Position numbers and translations under genes: made by a program. From the NCBI GenBank assembly GCA_041389495.1, contig JAWKRT010000001.1, positions 186,001 through 250,000 of the forward strand: 64,000 bases of DNA, in the 5' to 3' direction. The DNA comes from Myxococcota bacterium (GTDB lineage: Bacteria; Myxococcota_A; UBA9160; UBA4427). Below the pieces are notes generated by a model. It saw only the letters and a list, made by a program, of their open reading frames with translations, had not been told where the DNA came from and ran no database searches. This document shows positions 45,352 to 53,152 of the stretch, piece by piece. Each line of letters starts with the position of its first letter. The first letter of the stretch is position 1.

Positions 45352-46445
45352 GACCGGCCCCGGCCGAGGCGGCGCGCGAGCGGCCCGCGCAGGAAGGGGC
45401 GCTCGATCGCCGCGTACGAGCCGAGCGCGAGCGCGAGGCTCGCGCCGACGACGAGCCACGCGGTCGCCTGCGGCTGCGGGATGCGGAGCATCGCGAGCGC
45501 GCGCAGCACGGGCACGTGCCAGAGGTAGACGCTGAAGCTGACGACGCCGGCGAGGCGCAGCGCGCGGCTCTCGAGCGCGCGCGCGAGCGGTCCGCGCGCG
45601 CGCAGGGCTCCGAGCACGACCGCGCTCCACGCGATCCCGAACGGCAGGTAGGCGGTGTGGAGGAACGTCTTGTCGACGTCCGCGCCCGTCGCCGCGCGCG
45701 CGACGGACGGGAACGCGGCGACGACGGCCGCGAGCCCGGCCGCGGCGACCGCGTCGCCGGCGAGCGTGCGCGCGCGCGGAATCCGGTGGTCGAGGAACGC
45801 GGCGTACGAGCCGGCCGCGAACACGGGCAGGTACCAGCCGATCCACACCGAGTTGTTGGGCGTGTCGCCGGGCGGGAACAGCGCGCTCGACGCCGCGACG
45901 ATCGCCGCCGTCGCGAGCGTGACGGGCACGAGCCGCCCGCCGAGCGCGCGCACGAGCAGCGCGTAGACGGGGATCGCGAGGTAGAAGGCGAGCTCGACGG
46001 GGATCGTCCAGTAGACGCCCTTGCCCTCGCGCAGCAGCATGTGACGCACCCACTGCTCGCTCGTGAGCGACGGGAAGGCCTGCGTCGGCCAGACCTCCGT
46101 GAACCCCCAGTTCACCGCGAGCACGACCCAGTAGAGCGGGAAGATGCGGAGCGCGCGCCGCGCCGCATAACGACGCCACGCCGCGGCGCCCCCGAACGCG
46201 GCGCCGGGCGCGACGAGCGGGCGCGTCAGCAGGAACGCGCTCAACACGAAGAACAGATAGACGCCGTACTTCCCCGTGCCCTGGAAGTCTGCGCCGGGGA
46301 GCGGGTGCAGGCCGAGGTTGCTCAGGTGGCTCGCGACGACGAGCGCGACGGCGATGCCGCGGAGCCCGTCGAGCGCGTCGACCTGCTCGTTCGACGACGA
46401 TGTCCTGCGCAGGAAGTGCGCGTCGAGCCAGGCGCCGGGCGACAC
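45348..46445 (-). CDS. Acyltransferase family 3 (OafA-like)
   Basis: A 365-residue polytopic membrane O-acyltransferase. It opens with the family signature NEQVDALDGLRGIAVALVVASHL, with the presumed catalytic His, and continues with GVYLFFVLSAFLLTRPL and ARRALRIFPLYW. About ten hydrophobic segments follow and VVSFSVYLWHVPVLRAL is near the end. Relatives acetylate O-antigens, capsules, Nod factors or peptidoglycan sugars. There is no SGNH domain. The GTG at 46445 is just 7 nt beyond a TAGACT hexamer, so its mRNA may be leaderless. It is the first gene of the leftward unit and diverges from the large glycan operon, so it probably decorates the same glycan. Confidence 0.88.
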   Translation of the reverse strand: MSPGAWLDAHFLRRTSSSNEQVDALDGLRGIAVALVVASHLSNLGLHPLPGADFQGTGKYGVYLFFVLSAFLLTRPLVAPGAAFGGAAAWRRYAARRALRIFPLYWVVLAVNWGFTEVWPTQAFPSLTSEQWVRHMLLREGKGVYWTIPVELAFYLAIPVYALLVRALGGRLVPVTLATAAIVAASSALFPPGDTPNNSVWIGWYLPVFAAGSYAAFLDHRIPRARTLAGDAVAAAGLAAVVAAFPSVARAATGADVDKTFLHTAYLPFGIAWSAVVLGALRARGPLARALESRALRLAGVVSFSVYLWHVPVLRALAMLRIPQPQATAWLVVGASLALALGSYAAIERPFLRGPLARRLGRGRS

Positions 46446-46452
46446 GCGGGCG

Positions 46453-46458
46453 AGTCTA
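46453..46458 (-). promoter_or_regulatory. -10-like TAGACT 7 nt before the acyltransferase GTG
   Basis: TAGACT on the minus strand (46458-46453) ends 7 nt before GTG 46445, the same arrangement as before the Fur-family gene. No Shine-Dalgarno is present. No convincing -35 is seen. Confidence 0.4.
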
Positions 46459-46486
46459 GCGGCGGTTCGGAGCGCGGCGGGGCCGG

Positions 46487-46492
46487 TATGCT
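46487..46492 (+). promoter_or_regulatory. -10-like TATGCT for the rightward glycan operon
   Basis: TATGCT lies 59 nt before the ATG at 46552 and could drive the rightward unit. It is 28 nt from the leftward TAGACT, so the two promoters would be back to back. Confidence 0.35.
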
Positions 46493-46551
46493 CGGCGCGC
46501 CCCGGGCCGGCGACCGCGCGCGGCCGCGGCACCTCGTGGCGGGGAGCGCCG

Positions 46552-48368
46552 ATGCACTGGCTCTGGATCGCGATCGAGCTCGCCGTCGAGACGCTCGCCG
46601 CCTGGACCGTCGCCGTGCACGCGTGCATGGTGACGGGCGCCGCGTCCTGGGTCGCGCGCCCGCTCTTCGCCGGGCTCCTCGCGGCGCTCCTCGTCGCGCA
46701 GCGCGGGCGCTTCGCGCGGGCGGCCGCGCGCGGGCGCGACCCGGGCGAGCGCGCCACCGCGCTCGCCGCACTCGCGATCGGCGCCGCGTTCGGCGCGCTC
46801 TCGCTCTGCCTCCTCACGCCGAGCGGCGACGACTTCGACTTCTTCCACCGCGCACTCTGGCAGCAGGGCCATCCGGAGGCGCCCTTCGCGTTCCACGACA
46901 CCGCGTTCGCGGCGGAAGGGCTCGCGGCGATCTCGCCGCTCCACGCGATGACGACGTGGGAGCACGGCATCGCCGCGGTCGCCGACGTGCTCGGGCTCGA
47001 CGCGCTCGGCGTCTACCACAACGGCGCGATCGTCGCGTCGCACCTCGTGCTCGCGAGCGTGCTCGTGCTGCTCGTGCGCGAGCTCGGCTTCGGTGTGCGC
47101 GCGGCCGCCGCGGGCGCGATCGCCGCGTTCGCCTTCCTCGCCGTCGACGATCCGGGCCTGCGCTCGTTCGGGATCGCCTGGCGCATGCTGTGGGTCGGCA
47201 AGATGGTGCAGTGGCTCGTGCTGCTGCCCGCGGCCCTGCTGTTCGCGCTTCGCTATGCGCGCGCGCCCTCCGCGCGCGCGCTCCTGCACCCGGCCCTGTG
47301 CGGCGCGTGCGCGATCGGCCTGAGCGGAACGGGTGTATTCCTGCTGCCCGGCGTCTTCGCCGCCGCTTCGGTCGCGATGCTCGCACGCACCGCGTTCGCG
47401 CCGCGCGCGCTCGCGCGCGCCGCGGCGCTGAACGCGGGCTCGCTCTACTGCGTCGGCGTCGCCGCGCTCGTGCTCGCGCGCGTGCTCGCGCCGCCCGACG
47501 ACGTGCGCGCGTGGACCGAGCCCTTCCCCGATGCCTGGTGGGCCAACCTCGCGCTCACGTTCGGCCACGTTCCGGGCGCGCTGCGCAACGCCGTGCTCGC
47601 GGTCGCGGTGCCGGCGCTCGTGCTGCGCGGCGCACCGCGCCGCTTCGTCGTCGCCTACGCCCTCGCCCTCGTCGCGCTGTTCGCGAACCCGCTCACGGGC
47701 CCGCTGTGGCTGCGCGCCGCGCAGCCCGGCGCGTACTGGCGCGTGATGATGCTCTTCCCGGTTCCGCTCGGCGCCGCGCTCGCCGCCGCCGCGCTCGTCG
47801 AGCGGCCGCGCGCGCGCACGTCGCTCGCCGCCGCCGCGCTCGCAGTGGTCGCGACGTGCGTCGCGCGCGCGACGCCGCCGCGCGAGGGCATCGCGCTGAC
47901 GCACCGCTTCGGCTGGAAGGCGCCGCTCGATGTGCGCCTCCCGCCCGACGACCTTCGCTTCCTCGCGCCGCTGCGCGGCGAGCTCGCCGGAAGGCGGCTG
48001 CTCGCCGGCCAGGGCATCGCGACGTCGGCCGCGCTGCTCGTGCCGTCGCTGCGGCTCGAGGCCGCTCGCTTCATGGATACGCGCCACGTGTTCGCGAACG
48101 CGGGCCGCGCCGAGGAAGGGCGGCTGCGGCTCGCGGCCTGGCGCTGGGCGAGCACGTGCGAGCCCGACGCGGCCGGCGCGCGCGCCGCCGCCGCGCTCGT
48201 GCGCGACGGCGTCGATGCGGTGATCGCGCGCGACTGCCGCGGCGGCCGCGCGCGCGCGCCGACGAGGAGGAGCGCGTGCTCGCGGCGGCGCGCGCGCCGG
48301 TGGGCGAGCGCGCGCCGTGGGTCGAGGTCGCGCGCGCGCACGGCTACGCGCTCTGGCTGCGGCGCTGA
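46552..48368 (+). CDS. Polytopic membrane protein, GT-C-like; frameshift near its 3' end
   Basis: About 605 residues with many hydrophobic segments, starting MHWLWIAIELAVETL after GGGGAG. An early extracytoplasmic loop holds acidic residues (SGDDFDFFHRALW) followed by HDTAF and AMTTWEHG, the arrangement of GT-C glycosyltransferases that use lipid-phosphate sugars. I cannot name a family, so GT-C is tentative. From 46552 the frame reads sensibly to about 48245 and then turns to Arg/Pro/Ala shadow sequence. A different frame continues with ADEEERVLAAARAPVGERAPW and closes with a stop at 48368. The switch falls in the CG tract at 48247-48259; removing one CG unit restores one protein. Confidence 0.7.
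48247..48259 (+). repeat. CG dinucleotide tract at the frameshift
   Basis: Six CG units and a C (48247-48259) lie where the reading frame of the membrane protein breaks. Loss of one unit, or gain of one base, restores it. Such tracts are prone both to biological slippage and to sequencing error. Confidence 0.75.
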
Positions 48369-48548
48369 CGCGGCCCGCGGCCGAGCGCGCGCGAGCGCTC
48401 CGCGAGCGCTCCGAGAGCGCGACACCCGCCGCGCGCTGCGCGCGCGCTGCCGCGCGGCTGCGCGCGGTGCGTGTGCGCGCGCGGGCGGCGCGGCCGCCGT
48501 TCCTCCGCATCGCGCCGCCGCGCGCTTCCTGCCCCGGCGCGCCACGGA

Positions 48549-48554
48549 TAGACT
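48549..48554 (+). promoter_or_regulatory. -10-like TAGACT before the transketolase pair
   Basis: TAGACT ends 11 nt before the ATG at 48566. With TTCCTG 17 nt upstream it may be a weak internal promoter. Confidence 0.3.
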
Positions 48555-48565
48555 CCGCCGTCCCG

Positions 48566-49390
48566 ATGGGTGCCGAGATCGATCCGACGACCGCGCGCTC
48601 CCGCCGCCGCCGCCCCGACGCGCCGTTCGGCGAGCTCCGCCGCGAAGCGCGTCTGCGCCTCCTGCGCATGCACCACCGCGCCGGCGTCGGCCACATCGGC
48701 GGCAACCTCTCGGCGCTCGACGCGCTGCTCGTCCTCCACCACCGCGCGATGCGCGACGACGACGTGTTCGTGCTCGCGAAGGGCCACGCGGCGGGCGCGC
48801 TCTACGTCGCGCTCTGGTCGATCGGCGAGCTCGGCGACGAGGACCTCGACGCCTTCCACGGCGACGGCTCGATCCTCTCCGGCCACCCCGCGCCGAACGC
48901 GCTCGCGGGCGTTCCGGTCGCGACGGGGAGCCTCGGACACGGTCTGCCCGTCGCCGCGGGCATCGCGCTCGCGCGCAAGCTCGAGCGCGCGCCCGGGCGC
49001 GTCTTCTGCCTGTGCTCGGACGGCGAGTGGCAGGAGGGATCGAACTGGGAGGCGCTCGTCTTCGCGCACCGCCACGCGCTCGACGCGCTCGTCGTGCTCG
49101 TCGACGCGAACGGGCTGCAGGGGTTCGGCACGACCGAGGAGGTGGGCGGCATCGACGACCTGCCCGCGCGCCTGCGCGCGTTCGGCTTCGCCGTCGACGA
49201 GTGCGACGGCCACGACCCGGAGGCGATCGAAGCGCGGATCGCGCGCGAAGCGCCCGGCCCGCGCGCGATCGTGCTGCACACGGTGAAGGGCAAGGGCGTC
49301 TCGTTCATGGAGGACCGTCTCGAGTGGCACTACCTGCCGCTCGACGACGCGCTCTACGAGCGCGCGCGCCGCGAAGTGGAGGGCGCGTGA
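48566..49390 (+). CDS. Transketolase-like protein, N-terminal (TPP-binding) subunit
   Basis: A 274-residue protein equal to the first half of transketolase, binding the pyrophosphate of thiamine diphosphate. Markers: HHRAGVGHIGGNLSALDAL, LAKGHAAGALYVAL, GSLGHGLPVAAGIALA, the TPP motif CSDGEWQEGSNWEA through VDANGLQ, and HTVKGKGVSF. The second half is the next gene (4-nt GTGA overlap), so the enzyme is an obligate heteromer. Split transketolases of this kind in polysaccharide clusters transfer two-carbon units to make unusual sugars; the central-metabolism enzyme is normally one chain. Its place between a GT-C-like gene and an epimerase-glycosyltransferase fusion supports a glycan role, by inference. 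Confidence 0.9.
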   Translation: MGAEIDPTTARSRRRRPDAPFGELRREARLRLLRMHHRAGVGHIGGNLSALDALLVLHHRAMRDDDVFVLAKGHAAGALYVALWSIGELGDEDLDAFHGDGSILSGHPAPNALAGVPVATGSLGHGLPVAAGIALARKLERAPGRVFCLCSDGEWQEGSNWEALVFAHRHALDALVVLVDANGLQGFGTTEEVGGIDDLPARLRAFGFAVDECDGHDPEAIEARIAREAPGPRAIVLHTVKGKGVSFMEDRLEWHYLPLDDALYERARREVEGA

Positions 49391-50307
49391 GGGACGCCGC
49401 CTGCCGCGCGTGGGTCGCGCTCGCGCAGCGCGCTCCGTTCGTGTTCCTGACGGGCGACCTCGGCTTCCGCGCGCTCGAGCCGCTGCGCGACGCGTTGGGC
49501 GAGCGCTTCGTGAACGCGGGCGTCGCCGAGCAGAACATGGTGTCGGTCGCGGCGGGCCTCGCGAGCCAGGGCCTCCAGGCCTGGGTCTACAGCATCGCTC
49601 CCTTCTGTTATGCGAGGCCCTACGAGCAGATCCGCAACGACGTCTGTCTGCACGGCTTCCCCGTGAAGCTCGTCGGGAACGGCGGTGGCTACGGCTACGG
49701 CGCGATGGGCGCCACGCACCACGCGCTCGAGGACTACGGCGTCCTGCTCGCGCTGCCGGCCATGGAGGCGTGGATCCCGGCGTTCGACGCCGACGTCGCA
49801 CCCGCGATCGAGGCGCTCGCGCGCTCGGATCGCCCGGGCTACCTGCGGCTCGGCCGCTGCGAGGCGCCGCGCGGCGCGGCCGTTCCGCCGCTCGCGCCGC
49901 TGCGCCGGCTCGTCGACGGCGAGCGCGGCGTCGTCGTGTGCGCGGGGCCGCTCGCGGGCGGCGTGTGGGCCGAGATCGCGGAGCGCGATGCGTCGGCGCG
50001 CCCGGCGCTCTGGGTCGTCTCCCGGCTCCCGCTGCCCGACGCGGACGCGCTCCCCGACGCGCTCGTGCGCGACGTCGAGCACAAGGGCGGGCTGCTCGTG
50101 GCCGAGGAGCACGTCGCGAGCGGCGGGCTCGGCGAGGCGCTCGCGCGGCGGCTCCTCGAGCGCGGCGCGCGCGTTCCGCGCTTCGCGCACGCGTGCGCGC
50201 GCGGGTATCCGTCGGGGCGCTACGGCTCGCAGCAGTGGCACCGGCGCGAGTGCGGCCTCGACGCGGCGACGCTCGTCGCGCGCGCGGAGGAGATGGCGGC
50301 GCGATGA
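49387..50307 (+). CDS. Transketolase-like protein, C-terminal (Pyr and C-domain) subunit
   Basis: A 306-residue partner of the preceding gene. It carries the pyrimidine-binding domain: ERFVNAGVAEQNMVSVAAGLASQG contains the catalytic Glu that activates thiamine diphosphate, with the GNGGGYGYGAMGATHHALEDYG loop after it. The C-terminal regulatory domain (ALWVVSRLPLPDADAL, LLVAEEHVASGGLGEAL) follows. A GTG start overlaps the upstream stop and its own stop overlaps the ATG of the fusion gene, so three genes are coupled. This organisation is also found in DXP-synthase-like and dihydroxyacetone-synthase-like enzymes, so the donor and acceptor sugars are not fixed by the sequence. Confidence 0.9.
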   Translation: MRDAACRAWVALAQRAPFVFLTGDLGFRALEPLRDALGERFVNAGVAEQNMVSVAAGLASQGLQAWVYSIAPFCYARPYEQIRNDVCLHGFPVKLVGNGGGYGYGAMGATHHALEDYGVLLALPAMEAWIPAFDADVAPAIEALARSDRPGYLRLGRCEAPRGAAVPPLAPLRRLVDGERGVVVCAGPLAGGVWAEIAERDASARPALWVVSRLPLPDADALPDALVRDVEHKGGLLVAEEHVASGGLGEALARRLLERGARVPRFAHACARGYPSGRYGSQQWHRRECGLDAATLVARAEEMAAR

Positions 50308-52418
50308 CGACGGGGACGACGAGGGGCGACCCGGGCGCGGACGCGAACGCGGGCGTGCGGACCGCCGGCGCGACGGCGGGCGGCGCGCCGTCGTCCGCTC
50401 CCGACGCGGCGCTCGAGCGCAGGATCCTCGGCCTGCACGGCCCGATCCTCGTGCTCGGTGCGAGCGGCTTCGTCGGCGCGAACCTGCTGCGCATGCTGCT
50501 CGCGGTGCGGCGCGACGCGTACGGCACGGCGCTGCGCTTCCCGGCCTGGCGGCTCGAGGGACTGCCCGACGAGAACGTCGTCGCGACCGACCTGCTCGTG
50601 CCGTCGAACCTGCGCGCGCTGCTCGACCGCGTCCGCCCGCTCACCGTCTTCGACTGCGTCGCCTACGGCGCCTACTCGTACGAGCGCGATCCGCATCTCA
50701 TCCACCGCACGAACGCGGTGTTCACCGTCGCGCTGGCGGAGGAGCTCGCCGCGCGCGGCATCCGCGCGCTCGTGCACGCGGGCTCGTCGTCGGAGTACGG
50801 CGGCGCCTCCGCGGCTCCGCCCGAGTCGCAGGCGCCGCTCCCGAACAGCCACTACGCGGCGTCGAAGGTCGCGGCCGCCGCGACGCTCGGGTTCATGGGG
50901 CGCGAGCGCGCGCTCCCGTGCGCCAACCTGCGTCTGTACTCGGTGTACGGGCCGTACGAGGACGCGTCGCGCCTCGTGCCGCAGCTCGTGCTCCGCGGCC
51001 TCGCGGGCGAGCTGCCGCCGTTCGTCGACCCCGCGATCTCGCGCGACCTCGTCTACGTCGACGACGCGTGCGAGGCCTTCGTCGACGCGGCGCTGCGTCT
51101 CGAGCCCGCGATCTACGGCGAGTCGTTCAACGTCGGGACGGGGACGTGCACGCGCATCGGCGAGGTCGCCGAGATCGCGCGCGCCGAGTTCGGCATCGCG
51201 GCCGCTCCGGTCTTCGACATGCCGCCGCGCGCGTGGGACCCGCGCACGGGCGGCGAAGGCGGCCCCGTCGACTGGGTGGCCGACCCGACGCGCGCCGCCG
51301 CCGCGCTCGGCTGGCGCGCGCGCACGCCGTTCGCGGAGGGGCTGCGGCGCACGCGCGCGTGGGTCGAGGGGCTCTCCGACCTCGACGCCTATCGCGCGTC
51401 CTCGAAGGCGTTCGGCCTCGAGACGGGCCACAGCGTGAGCGCCATCGTCGCCTGCTACAAGGACGCGCAGGCGATCCCCATCCTGCACGAGCGGCTCACC
51501 GCGACCTTCGAGAAGCTCGGCATCGACTACGAGATCGTCTTCGTCAACGACGGCAGCCCCGACGACTCCGAGGAGGTGATCCGCGCGATCAGCGCGCGCG
51601 ACCGTCGCGTCACGGGCATCAGCCACTCGCGCAACTTCGGCTCGCAGGCCGCGTTCCGCAGCGGCATGGAGATCGCGACGAAGAACGCCTGCGTGCTGCT
51701 CGACGGCGATCTGCAGGACCCGCCCGAGCTGATCGAGGCCTTCGTCGCGAAGTGGCGCGAGGGGTTCGACGTCGTGTACGGGCGGCGCGTCGCGCGCGAG
51801 GCGCCCTTCGCGATGCGCGTGGCCTACAAGGCCTTCTACCGGCTCTTCGACCGCTTCTCCTACCTCGAGATCCCGCACGACGCGGGCGACTTCGCGCTGA
51901 TGGACAAGCGCGTCGTGCGCGCGATGCTGCAGTTCCCCGAGCGCGACCTCTTCCTGCGCGGCGTGCGCGCCTTCGTCGGCTTCCGCCAGACGGGCGTCGA
52001 CTACGTCCGGCCCGAGCGGATGTTCGGCCGCTCGACCAACAACCTGCTCCGCAACATCGGCTGGGCGAAGAAGGGCATCCTGTCGTTCAGCCGCGCGCCG
52101 CTCGACGCGCTGTCGACGGCGGGCGTGCTCGGTGTCGCGCTGTTCGGCCTGCTCGGCGTCGCGCAGTTCACGGCGAAGCTGCTCTTCCCCTCCGCCGCGC
52201 CGAAGGGCATCACGACCGTGCTGCTCGTGACGCTCTTCCTCGGCTCGCTCAACCTGCTCGCGATCAGCCTCGTCGGCGAGTACATCGCGAAGATCTTCGA
52301 GGAGGTGAAGCGGCGGCCGCACTTCCTGCGCCGCGCGATCGTGCGCGACGGCGAGGTGCGCGACGCCGGCGAGGTGCCGCGCGGTGCGGACGACGGCCCG
52401 GGGGGCCGCGCGCCGTGA
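50304..52418 (+). CDS. Fusion of an NAD-dependent sugar epimerase/dehydratase and a membrane GT2
   Basis: A 704-residue natural fusion. After a 40-residue low-complexity start, residues about 45-360 are an extended SDR: nucleotide loop VLGASGFVGANLL (G52-G58), GSSSEYGG and catalytic YAASK (Tyr near 184), then DLVYVDDACEAF and FNVGTG. Residues about 375-704 are a polyprenol-phosphate glycosyltransferase: SAIVACYKDAQAIP, VNDGSPDDSEEV, LDGDLQDPPELI and a C-terminal pair of membrane helices ending VGEYIAKIFEEVKRRP. One chain could therefore make a modified nucleotide sugar and pass it to undecaprenyl phosphate. No stop or start separates the halves. Its start and stop overlap its neighbours by 4 nt. 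Confidence 0.9.
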   Translation: MTTGTTRGDPGADANAGVRTAGATAGGAPSSAPDAALERRILGLHGPILVLGASGFVGANLLRMLLAVRRDAYGTALRFPAWRLEGLPDENVVATDLLVPSNLRALLDRVRPLTVFDCVAYGAYSYERDPHLIHRTNAVFTVALAEELAARGIRALVHAGSSSEYGGASAAPPESQAPLPNSHYAASKVAAAATLGFMGRERALPCANLRLYSVYGPYEDASRLVPQLVLRGLAGELPPFVDPAISRDLVYVDDACEAFVDAALRLEPAIYGESFNVGTGTCTRIGEVAEIARAEFGIAAAPVFDMPPRAWDPRTGGEGGPVDWVADPTRAAAALGWRARTPFAEGLRRTRAWVEGLSDLDAYRASSKAFGLETGHSVSAIVACYKDAQAIPILHERLTATFEKLGIDYEIVFVNDGSPDDSEEVIRAISARDRRVTGISHSRNFGSQAAFRSGMEIATKNACVLLDGDLQDPPELIEAFVAKWREGFDVVYGRRVAREAPFAMRVAYKAFYRLFDRFSYLEIPHDAGDFALMDKRVVRAMLQFPERDLFLRGVRAFVGFRQTGVDYVRPERMFGRSTNNLLRNIGWAKKGILSFSRAPLDALSTAGVLGVALFGLLGVAQFTAKLLFPSAAPKGITTVLLVTLFLGSLNLLAISLVGEYIAKIFEEVKRRPHFLRRAIVRDGEVRDAGEVPRGADDGPGGRAP

Positions 52419-53131
52419 GCGTGCGCGAGAAGAGCGTCGAGGCCTTCGAGGCCGACGTGCGCGAGCGCGACGGCTACGTCTACTCGACGTCCGACCAGCT
52501 CTCGTGCCGGCTGTCGTGCGCGCGCACGAGCCGCGCCGTGCTCGACTTCGCCGGTGCGCGCGGCCGGCGCGTCCTCGACGTCGGCTGCGGCGACGGCGTG
52601 TACACGCGCGAGCTGCTCGAGGCGGGGGCCGCCGAAGTGGTCGCGATCGACGCGGCCGCGGCCGCGCTCGAGTCCGCGGCGCGCCGCTGCGAGGGCTTCG
52701 CCAACGTCCGCTTCGAGCAGTGCGACGTCTACGCGCTCGAGCCGCCGCCCGAGCCGTTCGACGTCGCGGTCGTGCGGCTCATGCTCCACCACCTCTACGA
52801 CGCGGAGGCCGCGGTCGCGCGCATCGCGGCGGCGGCGCGCGCCGTCGTCGTGGCCGAGCCGAACGGCAACAACCCGGTGCTGAAGGCGATCGAGCGTCTG
52901 TCGCCGTACCACGTCGCGCACGAGGAGAAGAGCTACGCGCCGCGGCGCATCGACCGCTGGCTCGCGCGCGCCGGGCAGCGCGTGGTGCGCCGCGAGTGGA
53001 TCGGGCTCGTCCCGATGTTCTGCCCGGACGCGCTCGCGCGCGCGTGCAAGGCGGCCGAGCCGCTCGTCGAGCGCGCGCCCGGCCTGCGCGCCGTCGCGTG
53101 CGGCCAGTACGTCGTCCGATCCGAACGCTAG
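52415..53131 (+). CDS. SAM-dependent class I methyltransferase
   Basis: A 238-residue Rossmann-fold methyltransferase. The SAM-binding motif I is VLDVGCGDGVYTRELLEAG, motif II AEVVAIDAA, and the post-motif VRLMLHHLYDAEAAVARI is typical of small-molecule enzymes. The C-terminal part has HEEKSYAPRRIDRWLARAG and a Cys-containing segment (PMFCPDALARACKAAEP). The GTG overlaps the fusion gene stop, so it is the last member of the rightward operon. O-methylation of a sugar or lipid carrier is the likely job in this setting. It is convergent with a sulfatase gene 21 nt away. Confidence 0.88.
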   Translation: MSVREKSVEAFEADVRERDGYVYSTSDQLSCRLSCARTSRAVLDFAGARGRRVLDVGCGDGVYTRELLEAGAAEVVAIDAAAAALESAARRCEGFANVRFEQCDVYALEPPPEPFDVAVVRLMLHHLYDAEAAVARIAAAARAVVVAEPNGNNPVLKAIERLSPYHVAHEEKSYAPRRIDRWLARAGQRVVRREWIGLVPMFCPDALARACKAAEPLVERAPGLRAVACGQYVVRSER

Positions 53132-53152
53132 GCGAGGGAGTCCAGGCCGGCG

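Noticed and set aside
46276..50307. A single 1,343-codon frame suggesting a membrane protein-transketolase fusion
   Set aside because: Between about 48250 and 49390 this frame is compositional nonsense while a proper transketolase N-terminal gene occupies another frame. The apparent fusion comes from the frameshift at the CG tract.
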